NCBI GenBank assembly: GCA_003536545.1
Contig: DPZW01000009.1
Location: forward strand, 1-21,859
DNA from: Rhodospirillaceae bacterium
GTDB taxonomy: Bacteria; Pseudomonadota; Alphaproteobacteria; UBA11073
Direction: 5' to 3'
DNA length: 21,859 nt
Part shown: in pieces, positions 7,399-14,288 of the stretch
Layout: each line of letters starts with the position of its first letter
Position numbering within the stretch: position 1 is the stretch's first letter
The notes under the pieces: model-generated
Seen by the model: only the letters and a program-made list of their open reading frames with translations
What the model was told of the DNA's origin: nothing
Database searches by the model: none
Translations under genes and position numbers: made by a program

Positions 7399-8295
7399 CT
7401 ATTCTGCCTTGGATCCAAGCTGAATAGCTTCAGGAAAATATCTGCTCATGAATTCCATCATAATGGCTGCTTGGCGTGCCATATCACGTCCATTCTCAGC
7501 CGTAGTTTTTAATCCGTGTGCACTGACGGCAGAATTTCCGGATTTCAAATAAACAGGCGAAGCAATGCGAACCATGACTGGGGCTTCATAAACTCTATTA
7601 AAATTTCCTGAAGATGGCGGTGTATCCGTGTGACAATCTAACGGGATATCTATTGCCGCGCGTAATGCGGCAATCATCGGTAACTGTAAATCACGCACAG
7701 GATTAATACTATCAGCTCCAAGGCTCTCCATGACCTTTAGTGATGCGGGATTACAATGACCGCAATGTGCGGAAACTTTAAAAGTTATTTCAGGCGGCAG
7801 CGCTCCGTCTTTGCGCATATTGCTGAGAACCCATAGCAGTCCTTCATCATAAATAATGAAGGAGCGAACTCCTAATTCTATGCCGCGCTTAATATCTTCG
7901 ATGGCTCGCACCAATTGCTCCTGACCGCGCAATCTGTAAGATATAACCATTCCTTGCGGCGACAATACAGTAGCGCCAGTATCATAAGTTGCGCGCGGCC
8001 CAACAGACATGACAAGCTGGCACCCATAATCCGCTGCAAGACGTACCCACTCCTCAATTTCTTTTTGGGTATGCTTGAATAAACCGATGGTTTCCGTAAT
8101 GCGATTAATTCTGATATTTTGCCTATCAGCTTCTTCCAGGATACCCTTTAAGGCCTCCAAACTATTCACAGTTGGAATTTCCACCCCAAATTGGGAACCG
8201 TCTTTAAATCTTTTATTGGAGTCTGGCAAATCCCAGAGATCCCCTGCGGGAAGGCCTATCTTGGCTAAATAGCGGCGTGTTTCTTCAAATAACAT
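7399..8295 (-). CDS. U32-peptidase-like TIM-barrel protein, function unknown
   Basis: 298 residues of likely TIM-barrel fold. I recognise it as resembling bacterial proteins usually labelled 'peptidase' or U32-like, with RFKDGSQFGVEIPTV (29-43), MSVGPRATYDTGA (96-108), SAHCGHCNPASLK (175-187), GADSINPVRDL (193-203) and DIPLDCHTDTP (216-226). The Cys178-x-His180-Cys181 cluster and the CHTDTP motif could form a metal or active site. No signal peptide is visible, so it should be cytosolic. True U32 proteases and hydroxylases have different signature motifs, so proteolysis should not be assumed; an aldolase- or lyase-like role is equally possible. It is the first gene of the six-gene operon, with GGAG nine bases before the ATG, directly downstream of a TATAAT box. 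Confidence 0.6.
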   Translation of the reverse strand: MLFEETRRYLAKIGLPAGDLWDLPDSNKRFKDGSQFGVEIPTVNSLEALKGILEEADRQNIRINRITETIGLFKHTQKEIEEWVRLAADYGCQLVMSVGPRATYDTGATVLSPQGMVISYRLRGQEQLVRAIEDIKRGIELGVRSFIIYDEGLLWVLSNMRKDGALPPEITFKVSAHCGHCNPASLKVMESLGADSINPVRDLQLPMIAALRAAIDIPLDCHTDTPPSSGNFNRVYEAPVMVRIASPVYLKSGNSAVSAHGLKTTAENGRDMARQAAIMMEFMSRYFPEAIQLGSKAE

Positions 8296-8366
8296 CAGTC
8301 ACTCCTCGAATTTTTACGCTCAGAACTAGTAGTAGAGAACAAAATACCAACGAGTACATATCCGCT

Positions 8367-8393
8367 ATTATATGCAACTAGCGATATATACAA
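8367..8393 (-). promoter_or_regulatory. Promoter of the six-gene operon
   Basis: On the minus strand a perfect TATAAT (8372-8367) is preceded by TTGTAT (8393-8388) at 15 bases, or by ATTGTA at 16. The spacing is slightly short, but the -10 is exact. It lies about 70 bases upstream of the ATG at 8295 and is the only good promoter seen before the six close-packed genes. Confidence 0.5.
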
Positions 8394-8422
8394 TTTTTTA
8401 GGTAAAAATGCTAGAAAAATTT

Positions 8423-8460
8423 CCTAGGGTCTGTCCAAAAATCCCAAAAAGTAACCTAGG
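8423..8460. repeat. Paired CCTAGG palindromes upstream of the operon promoter
   Basis: CCTAGG occurs at 8423-8428 and 8455-8460, 32 bp apart or about three helical turns. Between them, GGTCTGTCCAAAAATCCC looks like the end of some insertion sequences, and CTAG is a known IS target type. However, no matching inverted end or transposase is present. It is either a tiny IS scar or a pair of regulator sites. Confidence 0.3.
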
Positions 8461-8470
8461 ATATCTGCAC

Positions 8471-8504
8471 TTCCAGCAGCAAATTCAGGCTGGTATGCGC
8501 CCCC
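8471..8504. repeat. 34-bp direct repeat, copy 2
   Basis: This copy differs from 1681-1714 at one base (position 9 of the repeat, G instead of A). It lies upstream of the operon promoter, so the two copies enclose the entire six-gene operon together with its promoter. Confidence 0.7.
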
Positions 8505-8545
8505 GCAACCAATTTCTTCCATGCATCTAGCCGGGTTTCATTCTC

Positions 8546-8605
8546 GATATTCACAAATTCTGACTGACATTTATGGCGTATTGGCGCAATGTCATTGTGA
8601 ATATC
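8546..8605. repeat. Long imperfect hairpin before the DCC gene
   Basis: GATATTCACAA (8546-8556) pairs perfectly with TTGTGAATATC (8595-8605). Inside it, TGACATT (8565-8571) pairs with AATGTCA (8588-8594), directly contiguous on the right side. The right arm is thus an unbroken 18-base pairing stretch and the left arm carries an 8-base bulge. A further GCG/CGC pair lies near the loop. There is no T-tract, so it is not a simple terminator. It ends a few bases before the DCC start codon and could act as an operator or translational control. Confidence 0.55.
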
Positions 8606-8612
8606 CAACAAT

Positions 8613-9020
8613 GTGGTCCCAATGAATTCTCCGAACACCATTTACATCATCTATGATGGCCTATGCCCGATCTGCAGCAATTATTGTCGACCGGCACGAT
8701 TGAATGATTCTATGGCGAAACTTATTTTGGTGGATGCACGCAAGCCATCAGGATTGATGGATGAGATGACAGCTAAAGGCGTGGATATTGACCAAGGCAT
8801 GATCGTAAAGATTGGTGATGACATTTATTCTGGGCCAGACGCCATGCATATTCTCTCGCTACTCAACACACCATCCGGGATCTTTAACCGTTTGATAGCC
8901 TGGCTATTTCGATCCATGAAAGTCGCGGTAATTTTATACCCATTGCTGCGGGCTTATCGGAATATGATCTTGCGCCTCATGCGCATCCCGATGATACAGA
9001 ATATAAAAAATGTTGCATAG
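8613..9020 (+). CDS. DCC-family (DUF393) thiol-disulfide oxidoreductase-like protein
   Basis: 135 residues, or 132 from the in-frame ATG at 8622. The signature IYDGLCPICSNYC carries the D-G-x-C-x-x-C core of the DCC family, a thioredoxin-like group thought to do redox chemistry. VDARKPSGLM, then DQGMIVKIGDDIYSGPDAMHILSLL, follow the family order (the D-x-G-M-I/V and G-x-D-A-h segments). A hydrophobic stretch near residues 95-115 may contact membrane. N-terminal alignment favours ATG 8622, but both starts have weak ribosome sites. It overlaps the next gene by 11 bases and forms a three-gene operon with a small conserved-looking protein and an HTTM protein, a grouping that suggests a membrane-associated redox function. 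Confidence 0.85.
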   Translation: MVPMNSPNTIYIIYDGLCPICSNYCRPARLNDSMAKLILVDARKPSGLMDEMTAKGVDIDQGMIVKIGDDIYSGPDAMHILSLLNTPSGIFNRLIAWLFRSMKVAVILYPLLRAYRNMILRLMRIPMIQNIKNVA

Positions 9021-9453
9021 CTTGCAATTGCTCTTACCTGCTCTGATTCCTTCGTGGCGGTTTTTTGATGTCATTTCCCCTTCGCCGCGCATTGAATTTA
9101 TTCTACTAAAATCCGTGCAGGATGCGGGGGATCAATGGCATCAACTTCGCCCCAACCCTGCACGATTATCCTTCACCACGATGCTGCACCGTTTGCTCTG
9201 GAATCCGGACTGGAATGAATCGCTTTTTCTTGTCAGTTGCGCGGAACGTATGATAGAAAATCCTACCAAGGATACCGAGCAGGAAATTTTAGACCGTATT
9301 AAATTTGACCTGAAAAAGAATGGTTCTCAGGTGAGGAAAATAAATTACCTGCAATTCAGATTGGTATTTATCAGCAGGGACAGGGATGGGCTAAGAAAAG
9401 AAATTCTTTTTACATCGGCTATTCACCCCTGTGCTGAGGATGCGGTATCATGA
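9010..9453 (+). CDS. Small protein of the DCC-HTTM operon, function unknown
   Basis: 147 residues, no signal peptide and no clear membrane segment. It is rich in Trp and Arg, with patterned segments PSWRFFDVISPSPRIEF (14-30), WNPDWNE (64-70) and LVSCAERMIE (74-83). That looks like a constrained functional surface rather than random sequence. I do not recognise a named family. It overlaps the DCC gene by 11 bases at its start and the HTTM gene by four (ATGA) at its end, so all three are likely made together and may form one complex. The start has no strong ribosome site and depends on coupling with the upstream gene. Confidence 0.75.
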   Translation: MLHSLQLLLPALIPSWRFFDVISPSPRIEFILLKSVQDAGDQWHQLRPNPARLSFTTMLHRLLWNPDWNESLFLVSCAERMIENPTKDTEQEILDRIKFDLKKNGSQVRKINYLQFRLVFISRDRDGLRKEILFTSAIHPCAEDAVS

Positions 9454-10136
9454 ATCTGGAATTCGCCGTCCGGCTCACGGAAATCATGTTGGGATTTGCA
9501 TTTTTGCAACAAAGCCTTGAACATATTGCCTCGCCCAGAAAAGAACAGATATTATTCTTTCCGCGCGTTGTATTGAGTTTTCTACTGATCATCGGTTTTC
9601 AAACACCCTGGGTCTGCCTTGCGCTTGTGATATTGGGGCTATTTATTCTGCACCGTTTTCAAGGGCCCTATAACGGGGGTAGCGACAGAATGGGCTTACT
9701 CATTCTTTGCTGCCTCTGTTTGATATCTTTTATGCCAAATCTGCAATGGCAGGAATACATTTTCGGCTATCTGGCATTGCAAGTTATGCTGTCATATTTT
9801 ATTTCTGGGTGGGTAAAAATTGTTAACCCAGAGTGGCGCAACGGCCGCGCACTAAAGGATGTTTTTCTTTTTTCTGCCTATCCTGTAGCTGAGTCTTTCC
9901 GTAAATTCGCAGATTATCCAAGATTATTGGGGTTGGCTTCATGGGGAGTAATACTGTTTGAGTTGGCCTTCCCTCTAACACTACTCACACAGCAAACACT
10001 TATGGTTGGGCTAGGGATTGCGGCAGCCTTCCACCTTGCCAATGCCTGGCTATTCGGCCTTAACCGTTTTTTCTGGATATGGCTGGCAAGCTATCCCTCG
10101 ATTTTATGGCTGCAGACACGTATTTTTGGCCAATAA
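9450..10136 (+). CDS. HTTM-type multi-pass membrane protein
   Basis: 228 residues with about six hydrophobic segments. GPYNGGSDRMGLLILCCLC, the segment around YFISGWVKIVNPEWRNGRAL and the C-terminal NRFFWIWLASYPSIL match the HTTM (horizontally transferred transmembrane) family, the membrane part related to vitamin K-dependent gamma-carboxylase. Only the membrane domain is present, with no C-terminal lumenal carboxylase domain, so gamma-carboxylation of glutamate should not be claimed. It should sit in the inner membrane. Its pairing with a DCC protein suggests a split arrangement of parts that are fused in some bacteria. It ends 13 bases from a convergent methyltransferase gene. Confidence 0.8.
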   Translation: MNLEFAVRLTEIMLGFAFLQQSLEHIASPRKEQILFFPRVVLSFLLIIGFQTPWVCLALVILGLFILHRFQGPYNGGSDRMGLLILCCLCLISFMPNLQWQEYIFGYLALQVMLSYFISGWVKIVNPEWRNGRALKDVFLFSAYPVAESFRKFADYPRLLGLASWGVILFELAFPLTLLTQQTLMVGLGIAAAFHLANAWLFGLNRFFWIWLASYPSILWLQTRIFGQ

Positions 10137-10149
10137 TTTGTTTTTGGTT

Positions 10150-11190
10150 TTATTTCAACCCCAAAGCAACGTTTAAGGCGTCCCATAAGTGCTCAAGCGT
10201 TTTTTGCGCATGCACGCGAATTCCATGCAGATGTGCCGCACTACCACTGCGCATAATTTCTGCTGGCTGCGCAACATGTAATTCCTGCATATCTGAAAAA
10301 TTAGGTGAATTAACAGCGGAAACAGACAAGTGTTGCGGCATACCTGCCCCGTTTGAATATTCCAGGATTGCACGGCTGGCCAGGTCAAAACGCTGACTCT
10401 CCAGCATGCTGCGCTTTGCATCAGAAAGGTGGGTGCGGCGGAGCACCGCATAAAATTCCGAGTTTAATGGCTGTGCGAAGCGGCTCACTTCAAATGCCGT
10501 GTAGTCCAACAACAGTAACTCCAGCATGGTCAGCTTAAATGATGCCGCCGTCCAAACCCATGCGTGCATGTCAACATATTTGTTCGCAGCCCTATCAGGG
10601 TATAGAGCAAATTCTGCTGCTGCCTGCAGGAAGTTCAGCTGAAATTTTGTAGGCAGAATCGAACGCTCCCAGACAGCTTCCTGATTTGCAAGAACTGAAT
10701 AGAAATATAAAAGATATGCATTTCGGAGACTATGACGCTCTCGCTTTTCCTCAAAGGCTTCAATGACATCTGCGGGCGTGGTAAATGGGCGCACAAAATC
10801 AAACGTATAACGGCGGTCGGGCAAGGCAAGCAGCAGGACGCCATCCGGCTTTAACAGACGCTCACAGGAATTCAGCGTGCCAATCAGATCTGGCACATGC
10901 TCAAAGACATGACTGGCAACGATATAGTCAAACTTTCCATGCAGCAAAGGGTCAATTGCTTCATGCAACAAGCCTCTGTCCCATACAATATCTACCGGTT
11001 CAATTTTCGATAAATCATTCCCGGGATTATTGGACATATAAGCAATAAGCTCTTCCGTAGATACGCAATCCACTGTTTTCACGTTCCAACCGTCCCTTTT
11101 GGGGCAGACCGGATTGTGTGCGGGCGCGATTTCAAGTCCTTTGGCAAGTTTGCCGGGCAATAAATTCTGGAGGTAGTGAATGCGGTTCAT
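10150..11190 (-). CDS. SAM-dependent methyltransferase (class I), paralogue 1
   Basis: 346 residues. A Rossmann methyltransferase pattern is visible: GLEIAPAHNPVCP (18-30) as a variant SAM loop, then FDYIVASHVFEHVPD (87-101) and RLLKPDGVLLLALPDRR (111-127). The second half has KYVDMHAWVWT (204-214), shared with the adjacent gene. Overall similarity across nearly the full length shows the two are tandem duplicates. It is last in the minus-strand operon, three bases after its paralogue, with GGAG before the ATG. In a polysaccharide locus it probably methylates a sugar hydroxyl, a carboxyl or a chain end. Loop 1 reads APAH where the paralogue has the more canonical GPGH, so the two may differ in activity. 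Confidence 0.85.
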   Translation of the reverse strand: MNRIHYLQNLLPGKLAKGLEIAPAHNPVCPKRDGWNVKTVDCVSTEELIAYMSNNPGNDLSKIEPVDIVWDRGLLHEAIDPLLHGKFDYIVASHVFEHVPDLIGTLNSCERLLKPDGVLLLALPDRRYTFDFVRPFTTPADVIEAFEEKRERHSLRNAYLLYFYSVLANQEAVWERSILPTKFQLNFLQAAAEFALYPDRAANKYVDMHAWVWTAASFKLTMLELLLLDYTAFEVSRFAQPLNSEFYAVLRRTHLSDAKRSMLESQRFDLASRAILEYSNGAGMPQHLSVSAVNSPNFSDMQELHVAQPAEIMRSGSAAHLHGIRVHAQKTLEHLWDALNVALGLK

Positions 11191-11193
11191 AAT

Positions 11194-12210
11194 TTATTTT
11201 CTCCGCATCAACTGGCGCAGTAAATAAAAATGGCCACGTATTTCCCGCATATGGCCACGTGCCTCGCGCCAATGATCCTTTATCCGCCGCCAACGACGGT
11301 GACGTTCCAGCTGGCCTGGCAACGGATTTTTTTGCGGCTTATTCATATCTACAAAAGCTTCGGCACCGTTATTGTAATACATGATGGACTGCAGCGATAA
11401 ATCAAACCGTTTTTGTTCAAGCGTTGCATCATATTGGAGCTTCTGCCGTGCCGGCTGTAACAGGACTATAAATTCATTTGGGATAGGTTGCTGAATTTCA
11501 CGCATTTCAATTTGCGTATAATTCATCAGTTGCAGTTCAATCATCATCAACTCAAAAGCCGGGGGTGTCCATACCCATGCATGCATGTCTACGTAATGTT
11601 CTTTTACGAGATCCTTGTACTCCTGGAACATTTTCCGGGATTCGGCAAAAGACCAACGGAAACGTGTTGGCAAGCGTGGCTCCAACCAGGCCCCAAACTC
11701 TACATACCAGCATGTATAAAAATACAGCAGGTAAGCATTTTTCAAACTATGGCGTTTCCGTTTTTGTTCAAACGCCTCAATTGCATCCGCTACGCACGTC
11801 TGCGGTTTCAGGAAGTCATAAGTAAAACGCCGATCTGGCAGCACCAACAGCAATACGCCATCAGGTGTCAGCAGTTTTTCAACGGACTCCAGGAACGAAA
11901 TAATGTCTGGAATATGCTCAAAAACGTGGCTTGCAACGACGTAATGATACTTGCCATACATATCTGGAGAGAATAATTCATGCAGCTTCCCATCCGTCCA
12001 CACATGATCAACCGTCTCTACGCCATTCAAATCATTTCCAGGATCTTGCCCTAAATAGGCGCGCAGACCTTCGGTATCCACCGTATCGACCGTCTCCACC
12101 TGCCATCCGCCGGCTTTGGGACATATCGGATTATGCCCTGGGCCAACCTCAATACCGGGCAAGGCTTTATCAGGTAGCAGGCTTTGCAAGTGGGGCATTC
12201 TTTCGTGCAT
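11194..12210 (-). CDS. SAM-dependent methyltransferase (class I), paralogue 2
   Basis: 338 residues. The SAM loop GIEVGPGHNPICP (19-31) is canonical, followed by YHYVVASHVFEHIPD (88-102), KLLTPDGVLLLVLPDRR (112-128) and HYVDMHAWVWT (205-215). It aligns along its length with the next gene downstream, a tandem duplication. It differs by a strongly basic C-terminal tail from about 295 on (HRRWRRIKDHWREARGHMR), which could bind an acidic glycan or the membrane. It starts 28 bases after the bicupin gene. The role is most likely O-methylation in glycan synthesis; a chain-terminating cap is possible but not shown. Confidence 0.86.
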   Translation of the reverse strand: MHERMPHLQSLLPDKALPGIEVGPGHNPICPKAGGWQVETVDTVDTEGLRAYLGQDPGNDLNGVETVDHVWTDGKLHELFSPDMYGKYHYVVASHVFEHIPDIISFLESVEKLLTPDGVLLLVLPDRRFTYDFLKPQTCVADAIEAFEQKRKRHSLKNAYLLYFYTCWYVEFGAWLEPRLPTRFRWSFAESRKMFQEYKDLVKEHYVDMHAWVWTPPAFELMMIELQLMNYTQIEMREIQQPIPNEFIVLLQPARQKLQYDATLEQKRFDLSLQSIMYYNNGAEAFVDMNKPQKNPLPGQLERHRRWRRIKDHWREARGHMREIRGHFYLLRQLMRRK

Positions 12211-12238
12211 TACTTCTTATCCCTTTCTGGGATGGCTA

Positions 12239-13012
12239 TTAAGCGGCGTTGTTCTTAGGAGACTGGTGCTCTGAGGCAATTCGGCCATCTTTACGGCCAG
12301 AGTCATCAGAGATACGAATAACATCATCCAGATGCGGTGTGCTGGCTTCGTAAATCATCACATCCGTGACTGCAAACAGGCGATGCACAACCTGAGGCAC
12401 GATGTTGATTGCAGCCAATCCTGTCACATCATAAGTACCAAGGTCTTCGGCTTTCAACGCGTCTTTCGGGCAATCTATATTTTTTTGGTAATAAAGCCGT
12501 GCAGTGCCATCAAAAATCACGTTCGCTTCATATTTGAAATGATGATATTGCAAACTGGTACGGTTGCCCTGGCGGATAAAAACTTCTTTAAGGGAATAAT
12601 ACGGGTTATCCGTGCCGCTGAACCATAATTCGTGACCCCATGGCTTATCCACACGGTACTGCTGCGCTGCAGATACAAATGTAGTTTGCGGCGTAGCATC
12701 TACTTTTTCCTCAACCCCCGCCACGATTATTTTTATATCAGACAGCGGAATCAACGTGACAGAATGACTGACAACATTAATCGTATCATGTGGACCAAGG
12801 TTACCATTACTCGATGGCGATGTGTATTGTGCTTGCCCCTGCAAAATCAGAACTGTAAATGCTGTCAATTGATCAATCGTATGGGTGCTGCCTGCCGCAA
12901 GATGGATTTGGTACATGCGGTAAGGGCCATCAGATGCAAAATCCTGCCGCCCTTGATTGGCATTTGGCAGAAAAGTAATGCAATTACCTGAAAGATTAAG
13001 CGGCGCGTTCAT
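12239..13012 (-). CDS. Bicupin protein, sugar-isomerase-like
   Basis: 257 residues from ATG 13012, overlapping the end of the GatZ-like gene by 17 bases (the frame is open to a TTG at 13057). It has two cupin-like halves. The C-terminal half carries KPWGHELWF (123-131), LKEVFIRQGNRTSLQYHHFKYE cut here as QGNRTSLQYHH (148-158), VVHRLFAV (208-215) and STPHLDDVIRI (224-234). The HxH..E..H-type residues would hold a metal. The pattern resembles the cupin domain of mannose-6-phosphate isomerase type II and capsule-associated cupins, which isomerise or epimerise sugar substrates. Close coupling with the GatZ-like aldolase suggests both act on the same sugar. Function is inferred. Confidence 0.75.
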   Translation of the reverse strand: MNAPLNLSGNCITFLPNANQGRQDFASDGPYRMYQIHLAAGSTHTIDQLTAFTVLILQGQAQYTSPSSNGNLGPHDTINVVSHSVTLIPLSDIKIIVAGVEEKVDATPQTTFVSAAQQYRVDKPWGHELWFSGTDNPYYSLKEVFIRQGNRTSLQYHHFKYEANVIFDGTARLYYQKNIDCPKDALKAEDLGTYDVTGLAAINIVPQVVHRLFAVTDVMIYEASTPHLDDVIRISDDSGRKDGRIASEHQSPKNNAA

Positions 13013-14216
13013 AATATTTATTCTGACTCCAGACGGCCTGCCCATTCGACAACCCAAAACCGTCAGTATAGCGCAAGATGGAATTTCTTACCGCATTCAC
13101 CAGATACCGATCAAGATCAATGCCATCGCGGACACAGTATTGTGCCAAATCTTGTTTAATTTCAGCAAATTCAGGCAGGGCAAAAATATAATGTCCCGCA
13201 ATAATTGCGCGGTCTAGATCAGTAGCTGTGGTTTGAGGCAACATCCACTTCTTGAATTTTCCCGATGCCAATGCCAATGCCACAAACCTGTCCTGCAGCT
13301 CCGCAGCTCCATAACGTTGCATCAGCTCCAGAATTGCCCGCGTTTCCGCTACGCCAAATTCTGGCGCAACATTCGCAGAATGAATCCCTGCAGCAGGATG
13401 CCAGCTGATGACAGCAGGGCTCAGATAATCCGCGTTATGCTCTTTGAGTAGCAAATTATTTTCGTTACAGAATTTTACCATACGGGTAACGACATGATCA
13501 TCCCCCACTTTGCCTTCTGCTTCAACAATATCCGACAGCACCCCGGTATTGCGCGCCTCCATCACCTTGGTACCAGTTGTCATAACCAGAAAATCGGGTA
13601 ACGGGATCTGTTCAATTCTGCATAGTCGCGCAATGATTTCATAAAAACGAATAATGCTATCTGCTGGCAATTCTCCAATCACACCTTCATCTGTGCCAAC
13701 TTCGAATGAAATCTGCTTCTCCTTTTGCGCCGCATAATTATGGCAGTAAACCATCAATTCCATTGTGCGTTGGATGTATGTATCCAGATCTGCTGCAGGC
13801 TCCCCATTTGGACCGGCACGGTTCGGATCGAGATGCAAAATTTCAAAACCGGCATCAATATCTTCAGCATAGGACTGCTTTGCGCTCTCCAACGCTTCTG
13901 TATAACTGCGACCCTCATTCACTTCAAATTCACCCTGCCACGGCCCCCCATGGTCGCGAGCCAGATAAATATTCCCAGCTTTATCCTGGCTGCGCACATA
14001 ATCTGCAAAACTTTTTGTGTCCCAGCTGTTTACATAACCGCCACCGAATTGGGCCGCTTCAATTTGGCGACGACTAGCGATCATGATCATGGGGAAATCT
14101 TTTTCATTGGCTACTGCAATAGCAGCATCCACAACATTCTTACTCATGGGCCCTACGCCGAGAAGTGTAAGCTGATGTTTAGAAATATAATTTTTAAGAT
14201 TCTGAATACGAGTCAC
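12996..14216 (-). CDS. GatZ/KbaZ-like class II tagatose-bisphosphate aldolase family protein
   Basis: 406 residues, near the size of GatZ/KbaZ. Family motifs are LGVGPMSKNVVDAA (19-32), ARDHGGPWQ (86-94), LHLDPNR (127-133), FEVGTDEG (171-178) and KEHNADYLS (258-266). GatZ/KbaZ proteins are known as the non-catalytic partner of the GatY/KbaY aldolase. No GatY-like gene lies in the window, so here the protein may act alone. The start is GTG 14216, with GGGAG upstream; the first ATG (codon 24) would remove conserved sequence. The operon context (bicupin, methyltransferases, glycosyltransferases) points to making an unusual sugar or sugar acid rather than tagatose catabolism. Confidence 0.85.
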   Translation of the reverse strand: MTRIQNLKNYISKHQLTLLGVGPMSKNVVDAAIAVANEKDFPMIMIASRRQIEAAQFGGGYVNSWDTKSFADYVRSQDKAGNIYLARDHGGPWQGEFEVNEGRSYTEALESAKQSYAEDIDAGFEILHLDPNRAGPNGEPAADLDTYIQRTMELMVYCHNYAAQKEKQISFEVGTDEGVIGELPADSIIRFYEIIARLCRIEQIPLPDFLVMTTGTKVMEARNTGVLSDIVEAEGKVGDDHVVTRMVKFCNENNLLLKEHNADYLSPAVISWHPAAGIHSANVAPEFGVAETRAILELMQRYGAAELQDRFVALALASGKFKKWMLPQTTATDLDRAIIAGHYIFALPEFAEIKQDLAQYCVRDGIDLDRYLVNAVRNSILRYTDGFGLSNGQAVWSQNKYYERAA

Positions 14217-14288
14217 TTGACCGATGCTCCCTGTGAGCTACCCTATAAAATTAGCCATCTCGGAGCAAGTAAAAACTGGATAAACAGA

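Larger units (their letters stand above)
8296..8612. other. Divergent intergenic region between the six-gene operon and the DCC triad
   Basis: This 317-base stretch holds, in order, the operon promoter (about 8367-8393), two CCTAGG palindromes 32 bp apart, copy 2 of the 34-bp direct repeat, a remnant minus-strand frame and a long hairpin. It is AT-rich on the operon side. No intact gene fits here. Confidence 0.6.
8456..8641 (-). pseudogene. Remnant 3' end of an unidentified gene
   Basis: A 61-codon minus-strand frame ends with LVAGAHTSLNLLLEVQIS. Its last part is the 34-bp direct repeat, and the second copy at 1681-1714 ends in the same reading frame with an aligned stop codon. Two copies keeping the same frame and stop position suggest this was once the C-terminus of a real gene. 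The 5' part overlaps the start of the DCC gene on the other strand and has no ribosome site, so an intact gene is unlikely. I do not recognise the family. The whole frame could be chance. Confidence 0.25.

Noticed and set aside
8546..8605. Hairpin as a Rho-independent terminator
   Set aside because: No T-tract follows on either strand, and no gene ends just before it.
9450..10136. HTTM protein as a gamma-glutamyl carboxylase
   Set aside because: Only the membrane domain is present; the lumenal carboxylase part is missing.
11488..11976. Plus-strand frame of 162 codons
   Set aside because: It lies opposite the second methyltransferase gene, is rich in His/Cys and has no motif; a shadow frame.
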